Positions 8,223-17,443 of a DNA stretch of 64,000 bases are shown here, piece after piece. A program made the position numbers and the translations under genes. Where the stretch lies: the NCBI RefSeq assembly GCF_002849695.1, contig NZ_CP018937.1, forward strand, positions 3,534,001 to 3,598,000, given 5' to 3'. The notes beneath the pieces were generated by a model, which was not told the DNA's origin, searched no databases, and saw only the letters and a list, made by a program, of their open reading frames with translations. Every line of letters begins with the position of its first letter. The stretch's first letter is position 1. The stretch comes from Bacteroides fragilis. GTDB lineage: Bacteria; Bacteroidota; Bacteroidia; Bacteroidales; Bacteroidaceae.

Positions 8223-10064
8223 TTACCAGCCGGGGTTTTGTACCAATTTCTTCGACTTTTGTATCTCTGCCAACGGAATGGGGTACAAATACATACGCTT
8301 CTCAAAAATACGGGTCTCAAAAGCAGTGCGTTTCATAAAGCCCTCAAGATCGGTGGCATTCATATCCATACCATGAACAGGGCCGCCTTGTTTATATCCC
8401 TCTTCTTCGGCACACATCCAACGACGTACATCAAAATAACGCTGTCCTTCGGCAAACAATTCAATGCGGCGCTCGTGACGTATGGCTTTCTCCTGCAACT
8501 CCCGGTTACCGATAATTTCCGGTTTAATGTCTTTCAGTAAGGGAATACCGGCTCTATAACGAATGCTGTCCACATACTGGATGATACGCGCATCACCCGG
8601 ATTCACATGATTCAGGGCCTCTGCATACAACAAATAAAAATCGGCCAGACGGAACAACATACTTGCACGATATTTGGATTTCGGATTGTTGCCCTGATTC
8701 AGCAAATCACGGTTCATACCTTTATAAAGTAAATATCCCGAATAACTCATATCCGCCTTCGAGTTGTCATCCGGCATTCCTTTATAAAAATAAATCTTCT
8801 TATCGGTCTTTTGCCATATTTTGCCGGAATAAGTAATGTCCTGGTAGAAACGCGGTTCACGATTCTTATACATATTGGGTATACCGTCTTCACCGATGCC
8901 CTCTTCTTTATACAAACCCGATTCTTCAATGCTTTTACCATCACTCATCAAGAAGTCATCAATAGCTTCCTGAAGAACTCCGACGCAACTGAATCCACTG
9001 AAAATAGCACGCGGAGTACATCTACGTTCACGGCCTTCACCGTTTACTCCTCCCCAGGAGTTCTTACTGCTTTGCCAAACCGCCTCCGAATTGTTAACGC
9101 TTACCTGAAACAGCTGATAAAGCGATTCTGCCGGATCAATCTCACCATCCTTTATCACTTGGTATAACGAGTAGCGCCCCTTTGAATAATCAATAAAGCG
9201 TTGTAGAGCATCCAAAGCGGTTTTCCATTTCGTGTCATCCTTTGCCGGAAAGAGTTGTTTGCCCTGATTATCCTTCAAAGCAACAGCCTCGGAATAACCA
9301 CCATTGAACAACGGACTTGCCGCATACACATGCAATTTGGCCAAGATAGCTAACGCTGCCCCCTTGGTCGGTGCCGCCGCACGTTCATTGTTAATAGTAC
9401 CATCCGGATTCAGTTCTTTCTCTGGTAGCAAGTCGTAGCATTCATTGAGTTCTTTATCAATAAAGGCAACTACTTCATCTACCGAATTTCTGTAATAATC
9501 CAAGTCAGCGGCCGAAGGATCGGCTATTTCGGTCATAATAGGAATGGGCCCATATAACTCGAACAACAGATAATGATAATAAGCACGTAGGAAGCGTGCT
9601 TCGTTCTTCAGAAGAGCCAGTTCTTTTTCATCAATGAAGTCGGCTACATCTCCGTTCTGCGGAATGACATGGGCGTATGCGATGAATTCGTTTGCCTGCC
9701 GGATCTGCTTGTAGAGACTCCAACGTGACAAATCGGCCGATCCGGCATGATAGCCTATCGTTGGAATCGTTTTCACATTGTTTTGTGCTGACTTCAATTC
9801 GTCTGAAACAGCCGGCCAGGGATTATCCAAACCGGTCAGGCTGGCATAGGCATCCGTTATGATGATGTTCGACATATCGGGGATACCGGTATAGATGTAG
9901 CGATGAAACCTGCGTGCGTAACTTGTGTTATTAAATACTTCTTCCATAGTCATTTCGGCAGCCAGATCATCTGATACATTTAGATAATCTTTACAGCCGG
10001 AAAGGAGAGTCGCACTCAATCCAAGTGCCAGTATAAAGGTCGGTAAATTCTTAAAAACTTTCAT
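8223..10064 (-). CDS. SusD/RagB-like glycan-binding lipoprotein (unit 2)
   Basis: SusD-family surface lipoprotein of 613 residues from the ATG at 10064. I preferred this start because the signal peptide MKVFKNLPTFILALG begins there, leading to lipobox LLSGC. The frame is open to 10109, which would overlap the SusC stop. SusD signatures: YLNVSDDLAAEMT, EARFLRAYYHYLLFELYGPIPI, LADFYLLYAEALNHVNPGD, YRAGIPLL, RHERRIELFAEGQRYFDVRRW and the C-terminus LVQNPGW. It starts 22 bp after the SusC stop. It is clearly related to the SusD at 15528-17414 (same PGW ending, same ASPLFNGGY/ASPLLNGGY block), so the two units probably bind related glycans. Confidence 0.94.
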   Translation of the reverse strand: MKVFKNLPTFILALGLSATLLSGCKDYLNVSDDLAAEMTMEEVFNNTSYARRFHRYIYTGIPDMSNIIITDAYASLTGLDNPWPAVSDELKSAQNNVKTIPTIGYHAGSADLSRWSLYKQIRQANEFIAYAHVIPQNGDVADFIDEKELALLKNEARFLRAYYHYLLFELYGPIPIMTEIADPSAADLDYYRNSVDEVVAFIDKELNECYDLLPEKELNPDGTINNERAAAPTKGAALAILAKLHVYAASPLFNGGYSEAVALKDNQGKQLFPAKDDTKWKTALDALQRFIDYSKGRYSLYQVIKDGEIDPAESLYQLFQVSVNNSEAVWQSSKNSWGGVNGEGRERRCTPRAIFSGFSCVGVLQEAIDDFLMSDGKSIEESGLYKEEGIGEDGIPNMYKNREPRFYQDITYSGKIWQKTDKKIYFYKGMPDDNSKADMSYSGYLLYKGMNRDLLNQGNNPKSKYRASMLFRLADFYLLYAEALNHVNPGDARIIQYVDSIRYRAGIPLLKDIKPEIIGNRELQEKAIRHERRIELFAEGQRYFDVRRWMCAEEEGYKQGGPVHGMDMNATDLEGFMKRTAFETRIFEKRMYLYPIPLAEIQKSKKLVQNPGW

Positions 10065-10086
10065 ATATATACTATTATTAATTAAG

Positions 10087-13000
10087 TTAGAATGTAAAGT
10101 CAAGACCAAAAGTAAACGTACGGTTCAGCGGATAAGGGAAACCTCCATTGTTGTTTCCCTGCTCGGGATCCCACATCTTGATACGATCCCATACATACAG
10201 ATTGTTTCCCTGTATATAAAAGCGCAATGCTTCTATATTCAACTTCTTCAATAACTTCTTATCGAAATTATAACCTAATTCGATATTTTTCAGCCTCAGG
10301 AAACCGGCGTCACGCAGCCACCACGTACTGGCTGCCGTATTGTTCTGGAAGTTATTACTATGCATACGGGGAAACATCACATTCTGACTTGGATTCTGTT
10401 CTGTCCAACGATCGGCTACCACCGAACGCACCGCAGATTCTTCGATTCCCCACTGGAAAGGAAAGAAGGTCGCATCAGCTCCGGTTCCCAATACAGTTGA
10501 CGTATTACCGGCTCCCTGAAAAAAGATACCGGCATAAAAACCTTTCCATTCGGCATTAAATCCGAAACCATAGACAATTTCGGGAACAGTGGGATTTCCT
10601 ACATCTTCCATTTGGTCATTGCTGTCAATTTTGCCGTCACCGTTCAGGTCTTTGTATTTGATATCACCCGGACGAACGCCGCTCGAAAGACCGGAAACAA
10701 CTCCGGGTTTTAATTCATAAGTGCGGTTGAGCCCTTCACCGTTGATGATAAAGTCATCATAGGTATACAAACCGTCGGCGATATAGAGCTTGTTCGAGTT
10801 GAGACGGGTACCTTTCTTTTCCAGCCAGGGATACACCTGCGGCACCTGATCGTATTCGATAATTTCATTACGGGCAAACGTGAAGTTTCCGCGTGCACTC
10901 AGGTTGACTTGCCCTATTTTTTGGTTAAGGGTGAGGCTGGCATCTACTCCATGATTCTTCACAATACCAAAGTTCTGCCAAGGCATCTGTTGGAAACCGG
11001 TTACGTTGGACACCGTGTTGCGTTGCAATAAAATGCTCTTACGCTTATTGTTGAAATAGTCTACCTGCAAATCGATGCGGTTGTCGAATAAGCCGAGATC
11101 AATACCGTAATTCGTCTTTTCCTCAATTTCCCATGAAAGATAGGGAGCCTCAAACCGGGCCTCGGTAATTCCATTACCGATACCGCCCATGCCTCCCGTA
11201 TCACTGAAGCCGAGATTATACCCTCCATTATCCTGTTTCATCGTACCACGGTACAAGAAACGGTCACCACCGGTGTCATCATTTCCCGTACGTCCGATAG
11301 AAAACCTGAATTTCAACTTGTTGACTACCTTCTTCAACGCCTCCGGATAATAAGGTTCGTTGCTGACATACCATGCCAATCCCATTGCCGGAAAAAAGCC
11401 GAAACGAAATCCTTTTGCAAAGGTCTCGGAACCTGTATAACCGAAGTTGCCCTCTACGAAATAACGTCCGTCATAACCGTAAGTGGCACGTCCCACAAGA
11501 CCCTGCTTTCTGTAAGGCAAAGCATTGTCGTGATATTGGGTCTCTTTTTGCATATAAAGAACCATAGCGGTCACATCATGCTTCTGCGCAAAAGTCCGAT
11601 TGTAGTTAAACGAAGTTTCGAAATAGATTTTTTTATTCGAAGAGTTTTCCAGTTTCTCGGTCAATACGTCGCTGCCCTCCACAACTTTCTTAAATTGCAG
11701 TGCCCCGTTTTCATCACGTCCGGTTGCCAGATACTGAGTAGGTGTCTTGGTTCGTTTTGCCGTATATTTCATATCAGCATCAAAACTGATCAGACCTTTC
11801 CAATTCAGCCCCTTGGTGATAAAGTCCAACTTCTGGTTTACTTCCAGTTTCGACTGGATAGACGTTCTCCACTCTTTGGCATATCCGGAATTTACTAATA
11901 AGTTATATGGATTGACGCGGTTACCCGAAGGACGCGGATGTCCGGCAATCGTTCCGTCCGAGTATTCAGCAGGCATCAGGTAAGAGGGAGTGCGACACAT
12001 CGAATTGAAAATTGTATTTGTGCCTGTACCCGGATAATTCGTTTGCAGGTATTGTCCGCTAATATCTACTTTCACCAATGTTGTTTTCGTCGCGTCAAAA
12101 TCAATATTGCTACGTAAATTATAACGTTTCAGCCCGATGTTATTGTCATACTCGTTTTTCTTGCCTTCTTTAAAAATACCGTTCTCCTGATAAAACGCTC
12201 CGGAGACAAAGTAACGTGCACGTTCGGACCCGCCTCTTACATTGAGTGTATAACGCATATTATAGGTATGCTCTCTCAGCATCTCCTTCAACCAGTCGGT
12301 GTCGGGATAAAGATCACGATCGGCTCCCGGACCGTATTTGGCAATTTCTTCCGCTGTACGTATACTGGCTGTTCCTTCATTGTTCAAAGCTTCATTATAC
12401 AGTTCCAGCGTCTCTACCGAATTCATAAATTTAGGCAAACGAGTCGGAGTAAGCAGGGTAGATTCCGCACGAAGGGATATTTTGGGCTTCTGCGAATTAC
12501 CACGTTTAGATGTGATCAAGATCACTCCGTTAGCACCCTCGGCACCATACACAGCAGTTGCCGCGGCATCTTTCAGCAAAGTAAACGATTCGATCTCATC
12601 GGGTTCTATATCCTGCATATTACGGGGCACGCCGTCGACCAAAACCAGCGGATTCGTACCTCCTTTGAAGGAACTTACACCTCTGATCCAGAACTCAGAG
12701 TTGTCATATCCCGGTTCACCCGAACGCTGAACGGCAATTAAACCCGGCACTTGTCCGGCCAGAGTATTAGTCAGATTTCTATTGGAAGATACTGCCAGTT
12801 CCTTAGGTCCGATGGCATTAATAGAACTTACAACACTGTTTTTTTTCTGTTTACCGTAACCAATAACCACTACTTCATCCAACAATTCGGTATTGGGAAG
12901 CATCTTTATGGCCAGAATTTTTTCACCTTTGTAGGTGATCCGTTGCGACTCGTAGCCCACATACGAGAAAAGAAGTATATCTCCTTTCTTGGCACTTATC

Positions 13001-13302
13001 GAGAAGTTGCCATCTACGTCAGTAATAACTCCTGTAGTGGTCCCTTCCAGTTTAATCTGTACTCCGATCAAAGGCTGACCGTTCTCATCCACCACAAGTC
13101 CGGTGGCATTATGAACCTGGGCGAAGACTGAATTCAGCCCGAAAGACAATAAAAACAGGATAAAGCAGATCAATCTCAATACTTTATTCTTAAACGCATA
13201 TTCTTCTGGCATCCTCCCGGTACGATCACCGGCAGTATCAGCATCATTACTAATATGAGCAGTCATCGGCAAAACTGATATTAGCATAAAAGGTTTTTTC
13301 AT
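10087..13302 (-). CDS. SusC-like TonB-dependent transporter without STN domain (unit 2)
   Basis: Outer-membrane transporter of 1071 residues. After the export signal (LICFILFLLSFGLNSVFAQ) the carboxypeptidase-regulatory-like domain begins at once (NATGLVVDENGQPLIGVQI), so there is no STN signalling domain. The plug follows (ELLDEVVVIGYGKQKKNS, VLVDGVPRNMQDIEPDEIE, ILITSKRG) and the barrel ends FGLDFTF. The annotated start gives an unusually long stretch before the hydrophobic core; ATG at 13212 (MPEEYAFKNK) is the alternative. The plug is very similar to that of the SusC at 17444-20896 (shared GLIAVQRSGEPGYDN). It has no sigma or anti-sigma gene of its own, so it may be controlled from unit 3 or constitutively. 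Confidence 0.93.
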   Translation of the reverse strand: MKKPFMLISVLPMTAHISNDADTAGDRTGRMPEEYAFKNKVLRLICFILFLLSFGLNSVFAQVHNATGLVVDENGQPLIGVQIKLEGTTTGVITDVDGNFSISAKKGDILLFSYVGYESQRITYKGEKILAIKMLPNTELLDEVVVIGYGKQKKNSVVSSINAIGPKELAVSSNRNLTNTLAGQVPGLIAVQRSGEPGYDNSEFWIRGVSSFKGGTNPLVLVDGVPRNMQDIEPDEIESFTLLKDAAATAVYGAEGANGVILITSKRGNSQKPKISLRAESTLLTPTRLPKFMNSVETLELYNEALNNEGTASIRTAEEIAKYGPGADRDLYPDTDWLKEMLREHTYNMRYTLNVRGGSERARYFVSGAFYQENGIFKEGKKNEYDNNIGLKRYNLRSNIDFDATKTTLVKVDISGQYLQTNYPGTGTNTIFNSMCRTPSYLMPAEYSDGTIAGHPRPSGNRVNPYNLLVNSGYAKEWRTSIQSKLEVNQKLDFITKGLNWKGLISFDADMKYTAKRTKTPTQYLATGRDENGALQFKKVVEGSDVLTEKLENSSNKKIYFETSFNYNRTFAQKHDVTAMVLYMQKETQYHDNALPYRKQGLVGRATYGYDGRYFVEGNFGYTGSETFAKGFRFGFFPAMGLAWYVSNEPYYPEALKKVVNKLKFRFSIGRTGNDDTGGDRFLYRGTMKQDNGGYNLGFSDTGGMGGIGNGITEARFEAPYLSWEIEEKTNYGIDLGLFDNRIDLQVDYFNNKRKSILLQRNTVSNVTGFQQMPWQNFGIVKNHGVDASLTLNQKIGQVNLSARGNFTFARNEIIEYDQVPQVYPWLEKKGTRLNSNKLYIADGLYTYDDFIINGEGLNRTYELKPGVVSGLSSGVRPGDIKYKDLNGDGKIDSNDQMEDVGNPTVPEIVYGFGFNAEWKGFYAGIFFQGAGNTSTVLGTGADATFFPFQWGIEESAVRSVVADRWTEQNPSQNVMFPRMHSNNFQNNTAASTWWLRDAGFLRLKNIELGYNFDKKLLKKLNIEALRFYIQGNNLYVWDRIKMWDPEQGNNNGGFPYPLNRTFTFGLDFTF

Positions 13303-13429
13303 AAGCTTAAATCTTTTTTGTTGTGTAGGTTTTAAATTAATTTTCAGGAAAAAGTGATACTATCCATCTATCGATGCATAGTCCTGTTTGAAATCCGGTC
13401 TTTCTTATGTTTTCATAGGCGTAATAAAT

Positions 13430-13576
13430 ATGGTTAACACGTCATCTATACTGAACCATGCTGATATTGATTTACGCAAAACGCCTGATTTTATCAGAGT
13501 TCCTGTAGAACTTAAGAAAGAAGAAAGACAACTGAACTTAAAGGTAAATGATGTAAACGAAAAGGAGTATTTGTAA
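13430..13576 (+). CDS. Possible small protein, 48 residues, unknown
   Basis: Reading from ATG 13430 gives a short charged, soluble peptide (TPDFIRVPVELKKEER, then LKVNDVNEKEYL). There is no signal peptide, no recognised domain and no obvious ribosome site beyond an AT-rich leader. It could be a remnant of a larger gene. Half of the dispersed inverted repeat (13498-13513) falls inside it. Confidence 0.25.
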   Translation: MVNTSSILNHADIDLRKTPDFIRVPVELKKEERQLNLKVNDVNEKEYL

Positions 13577-13908
13577 AATGTAGTCTAAAACGAGAAAGAG
13601 ATATACCTATTTTCCACCTCTGTATACTTCGATATATATCACAAGAAAAAACACATAATGGAGAGAGAAAAGATCAAATCATTGATATTAAATAGTATAG
13701 AAAACCATCTTATAAAGAAGAATTTTCAGAGTTGCAATTACGATATTTTAAAAAAGACATGCTTAAATAAGCGTTTTATTAAAGTTATTGCTATATTTGC
13801 CACGAAAATGGACCATTTATTACGTATTTTTAAAACTGTTAACTCGATAATCTAAAAGGTAGCATCTGTATGTATTGCGCATAAAACTTTCCAAGTTCTA
13901 CAGGAACT
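13498..13908. repeat. Dispersed 16-bp perfect inverted repeat, each copy itself a dyad
   Basis: AGTTCCTGTAGAACTT at 13498-13513 recurs as its exact reverse complement at 13893-13908. Each copy has AGTTC and GAACT halves about 5 nt apart, as in an operator or small hairpin. The two copies bracket the second short frame. Confidence 0.6.
13658..13855 (+). CDS. Possible small protein, 65 residues, unknown
   Basis: Starts MEREKIKSLILNSIENHLIKK and is rich in Lys, Ile and Asn, as expected for AT-rich DNA. GAGAGAGAA overlaps the start region rather than preceding it. No family is recognised. It may be chance or a decayed gene. Confidence 0.2.
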   Translation: MEREKIKSLILNSIENHLIKKNFQSCNYDILKKTCLNKRFIKVIAIFATKMDHLLRIFKTVNSII

Positions 13909-14118
13909 TTTCTCAAGTACTTTTGAATTTATTTATTTCCAAACAGAACCGCATATCAATAACATTTTTATAGAAAAGTATTGTAAAATAATTACTTAAT
14001 CAAAGAACGTCAACGGTACATCTTTGGTAGCATAAAAACAACCCGACAGCATATTAATATCATCACATCAAGATCTTTACCCATTCTTTTTATCTTTATC
14101 AGGCTATTATTCTCTTGA

Positions 14119-14164
14119 ATGCGAATCAATAATTGGATGAATTCTCCCAACTATTGATTCGCAT
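14119..14164 (-). terminator. Terminator-like hairpin after the unit 3 operon
   Basis: Arms at 14119-14136 and 14147-14164 begin and end with ATGCGAATCAATA / TATTGATTCGCAT and pair with one mismatch around a 10-nt loop. It lies 16 bp beyond the stop of the F5/8C frame. Confidence 0.75.
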
Positions 14165-14179
14165 GATTACTTATTTATA

Positions 14180-14694
14180 TCAGTTGATTACCGTACCTCT
14201 TACGTCCAACTCACGGATAGCAGCCACCGTACCGTTGCCTACCCCATCAGGAATGACAAGTTTGATATAGCGTGCCGTTGATGATTTTACATAATATTTC
14301 AATGCGGCATCCTGATTGGTGAAGCCAAACTGACCAATCGACTCCCAGTTGTTTCCATCCTCACTGGCTTCAAAACGTACCACTTTAATCGGATTATTAC
14401 TTCCCCGCCCACGTGGCAAGAGTTCCACTTGAGCTATCTTAACGCGGTGATTCATATCAATGATTATCTCGTAGGGGAGAGGATCGGAACCTCCTTGCCA
14501 ACGAGAATGCCAGAAGGTCTCGGCGTTTCCGTCGATCAGGTGTTTGGCATGTCCGTTATTGCTACCTTCACCCGAAGGTTCCTCGGTAGTGAACGACACG
14601 ATTTTCCAGTCCGTTTTAGAAAGTTTATCTCCTTCTTTTATGATACTATAAGCAGCATAAGTATCCTTATCCGCCCGTATAGTGGCGTCAGAAG
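14180..14694 (-). pseudogene. Detached C-terminal F5/8 type C (discoidin-like) part of the DUF1735 lipoprotein
   Basis: The reading frame is open from about 14697 to the stop at 14180 but has no good start. It reads VTSDATIRADKDTYAAYSII, then a discoidin-like carbohydrate-binding domain (HLIDGNAETFWHSRW, YEIIIDM, VRFEASEDGNNWE, ARYIKLVIPDG, IRELDVRG). In related proteins this sequence continues directly from the DUF1735 region, and here it is displaced by one base from the frame of 14695-15501. Adding one base near 14698-14700 would restore a continuous protein of about 440 residues. The cause could be a real mutation, phase variation or a sequencing error. Confidence 0.8.
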
Positions 14695-15501
14695 TTACCT
14701 CTGAATCTGTACGGGCAACATATAATTTCCCGGCAAGATGTCATTCTTCAGTTTATAAGTTGCTGTTACCTGATTTACTCCGTTCTGAAGAACCGGGGTC
14801 TCGGGTGCTACATAAGCATCAGACGGAAGCATACTGAAATAAGTGCCGTTGGCTGTGTTATAAGCATCTATCACCGACTGGCGGTTTTCCAGACGGCAGG
14901 TTATTTCCCATTTATTGGTAAACGGAACGCCGATCTGTACAGGTAACTCTTTTACGTCTGCCAGATTGATTTCTTCGACTCCGGCATTCATAATGGTTAC
15001 AATCGGTTCTGAGACCTTAAATCCCAATAACAAAGCAGAACGTCCCGGAACCAAAGGCATCCCGTTGGATGTGGCACGCAAAGGCAACACATATTTCAAA
15101 TGATCGTATCCGGAAAGCTGTTGTATCTTAGCCGGATCGTAAGTAAGTTCACCTTTCAGCAGTCTTTCGTCTGCCGGAATATCGACTGTCCCTTTTGTCA
15201 GTTGATAACAATCGGCCGGCAGAAGTTCGTACGACGTTCCATCAGCTGCATTCATCGAATCGAGCAGGGCTTTGTCCACCGAGAAACTCACCACACTGGC
15301 GGTTGATTTCAATCCTCCCTGTTGTATCCATAAATCTGCCGTATACTTTTCACCTACATTATAGGATTGCAGTGTGTTGAATCCTTCCTGAGATACAGCC
15401 AAAACTCCATCGGCTTTGGAACTTACATCAAAACTGTCATCGCAACTGCTTACCGACAATGCAACGCAAGCTGACAGTGCTATATAATTAAATCTATTCA
15501 T
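14695..15501 (-). CDS. DUF1735 surface glycan-binding lipoprotein, truncated by a frameshift (unit 3)
   Basis: 268 residues with a lipoprotein signal (ACVALSVSSC, Cys near residue 20). Two DUF1735-type beta-sandwich repeats follow at about 45-150 and 165-268, each with the FSMLPSDAY/YELLPADCY-like block and a KGxLxYDPAKI or TATYKLKN strand. Proteins of this kind follow SusD in Bacteroides loci and bind glycan at the surface, often next to GH18 endo-glycosidases. No GH18 is present here. The frame ends abruptly at MLPVQIQR, just where the linker to the F5/8C domain should begin (see 14180-14694). It starts 26 bp after the SusD stop and is the last gene of the operon. Confidence 0.85.
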   Translation of the reverse strand: MNRFNYIALSACVALSVSSCDDSFDVSSKADGVLAVSQEGFNTLQSYNVGEKYTADLWIQQGGLKSTASVVSFSVDKALLDSMNAADGTSYELLPADCYQLTKGTVDIPADERLLKGELTYDPAKIQQLSGYDHLKYVLPLRATSNGMPLVPGRSALLLGFKVSEPIVTIMNAGVEEINLADVKELPVQIGVPFTNKWEITCRLENRQSVIDAYNTANGTYFSMLPSDAYVAPETPVLQNGVNQVTATYKLKNDILPGNYMLPVQIQR

Positions 15502-15527
15502 AAGTTAGTCTTTTTATTCGTTCAAAA

Positions 15528-17414
15528 TCACCATCCCGGATTCTGTACCAGATTCTTGGTCTTCCGCATTTCTGAGTCAGGCATCGGATATAAATACATT
15601 TTCCGATTAAATACAATCTGACTTGCTTCCACTACACGATTGAAATCGTCAATATCATTCGGTTCGCCACGCACATTCATTCCATGTGCATAACCGTTCT
15701 GACGACCTTCTCCGTTTTTATCGGCAATCATCCATCTTCTTACATCAAAATAACGTTGCCCTTCTGTAGCCAGTTCCACCTGACGTTCGCGCTGAATAGC
15801 AGCCCGCTGCAACTCCTGATTACCACGAATAGCAGGATTCAAGGTCTCTACACCGGGCAATCCTGCACGCTCACGCACGAGATTGAGGTATTTCAAAACT
15901 CTCACATCGTTAGGATTGACTTCATTGGCTGCCTCGGCATACATCAAATAAAAATCTGCCAAACGGAATATAATAGAAGGACGGAACTGAGAGGCTACCC
16001 CCGGATTGGTCAAACTGACTGAACGGTTGAAACGTTTGAAAAGCATATAACCGGTCAGCGTGGCCTGTCCTTCTTGCACACCGGAGTTTCCACCATTGTA
16101 AAACAACACTTGATTACAGCTCACAGGCCATTGACGTCCATTGAAGAAAACGGTGTTATAAAAACGAGGTTCACGATTGAGGTAACGGTTGCTGACAGAC
16201 ACGTTGGTATACTTCTTGGAGAAGTTATCATTCTGATCTTTGTAAGTCCCGTATCCCTCTTCCTGATAAAGTGTGGATTGCGGCAAATAAGCCGTAGCCG
16301 AAATGGGAAGCCCGTCTTTCATATAAAAAGCATCTACCAATTCCTGCGTAACTCCGGTGGAACCCAAACCATTTTTTTCACAGCGCGGAGCGATACGGCG
16401 ATCAAAAGCATCGCCATTCATTCCTCCCCAATCATTATTTGCCGTGGCCCAAATAATTTCGTGTGTATACTTCTGAAACAGATTATATACAGACTTGTCC
16501 GGATCAATGACAGCACCGTTGTCGTCTTTATATTCTTTATACAATTCATATCTTCCGGCCTCGGCATAATCGATAAAGTCTTTGCAAGCAGCAAGAGCTT
16601 TCTCCCACTTACCAGCATCATAATCGGGAAACAGGCGGGTACCATCCGGATTTGTCACCGCCAAAGCTTCTCTGTATCCTCCGTTTAAAAGAGGACTTGC
16701 AGCATACAGCCACAACTTGGCACGAACGGCCAGAGCAACTCCTTTGGTCGGCCAGGCACGATGGTCCTTATCTTCAAAAATGGGCTCCTGAGTCAATTCT
16801 GAAGCAACTGCTGTCAGTTCGGAATCAATATACGCTACCACTTCGTCCACCGTGTTCCGGGGTACGTCCTGATCTTCAGTTGCATCGTATATCTTGTCCT
16901 TCACCAAAATGATCGGACCGTACTGTTCAAACAACAAATAATGATAAAATGCCCGCATAAAACGTACGTTGGCTTTCATCTGCGTCAGCTCGTCTTCCAG
17001 CAACTGGTCACCCTGAGTACCTGTAGTCACGATCGGATGGGCCTTCTGCAAAAAGATATTGGCCTGACGGATGTATTTGTAGCAGTCGCCATAACGATGA
17101 AATCCCATATTGGAAGCATTTCTATCCGAATTATTGTATTTGGAAGAGTTTCCATATCCTACGACCAGTTCATCACACATACCCGTCCAAGGATTCTTGA
17201 AAGCTCCCACATTCACGCTGTTTATTCCCGAATAGTCGGGGATACCGGCAAAAACATTGGCATACCATCTTTTTGTATACGATACGTTATCAAATACCTG
17301 TTCGGTATTCTGCAAACCTCCCGCAAGTTGTTCGGAAACTCCCAGATAGTCGCAAGAACTAACACAGCACAATAGCGCTATCAGCAAAGTATATATAGAA
17401 TTTTGCTTTTTCAT
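15528..17414 (-). CDS. SusD/RagB-like glycan-binding lipoprotein (unit 3)
   Basis: 628-residue SusD homologue with signal peptide MKKQNSIYTLLIALLCC and lipobox VSSC (Cys about residue 21). SusD features: YLGVSEQLAGG, VRFMRAFYHYLLFEQYGPI, LADFYLMYAEAANEVNPNDV, RERAGLPGVE, RERQVELATEGQRYFDVRRW and C-terminus LVQNPGW. It starts 29 bp after SusC and precedes the DUF1735 gene by 26 bp, giving the order SusC, SusD, DUF1735-F5/8C. It is closely related to the SusD at 8223-10064. Confidence 0.95.
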   Translation of the reverse strand: MKKQNSIYTLLIALLCCVSSCDYLGVSEQLAGGLQNTEQVFDNVSYTKRWYANVFAGIPDYSGINSVNVGAFKNPWTGMCDELVVGYGNSSKYNNSDRNASNMGFHRYGDCYKYIRQANIFLQKAHPIVTTGTQGDQLLEDELTQMKANVRFMRAFYHYLLFEQYGPIILVKDKIYDATEDQDVPRNTVDEVVAYIDSELTAVASELTQEPIFEDKDHRAWPTKGVALAVRAKLWLYAASPLLNGGYREALAVTNPDGTRLFPDYDAGKWEKALAACKDFIDYAEAGRYELYKEYKDDNGAVIDPDKSVYNLFQKYTHEIIWATANNDWGGMNGDAFDRRIAPRCEKNGLGSTGVTQELVDAFYMKDGLPISATAYLPQSTLYQEEGYGTYKDQNDNFSKKYTNVSVSNRYLNREPRFYNTVFFNGRQWPVSCNQVLFYNGGNSGVQEGQATLTGYMLFKRFNRSVSLTNPGVASQFRPSIIFRLADFYLMYAEAANEVNPNDVRVLKYLNLVRERAGLPGVETLNPAIRGNQELQRAAIQRERQVELATEGQRYFDVRRWMIADKNGEGRQNGYAHGMNVRGEPNDIDDFNRVVEASQIVFNRKMYLYPMPDSEMRKTKNLVQNPGW

Positions 17415-17443
17415 CTTTCTATTTATTAATCTGTTTTTTCTTT

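Larger units (their letters stand above)
13303..14118. other. AT-rich 0.8-kb gap between units 2 and 3
   Basis: No gene longer than about 65 codons is convincing here. The stretch is visibly more AT-rich than its flanks and holds two short plus-strand frames and a dispersed inverted repeat, listed separately. The promoter of the unit 2 SusC must lie at the left end, but I could not pick a confident -33/-7 pair. Confidence 0.5.
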
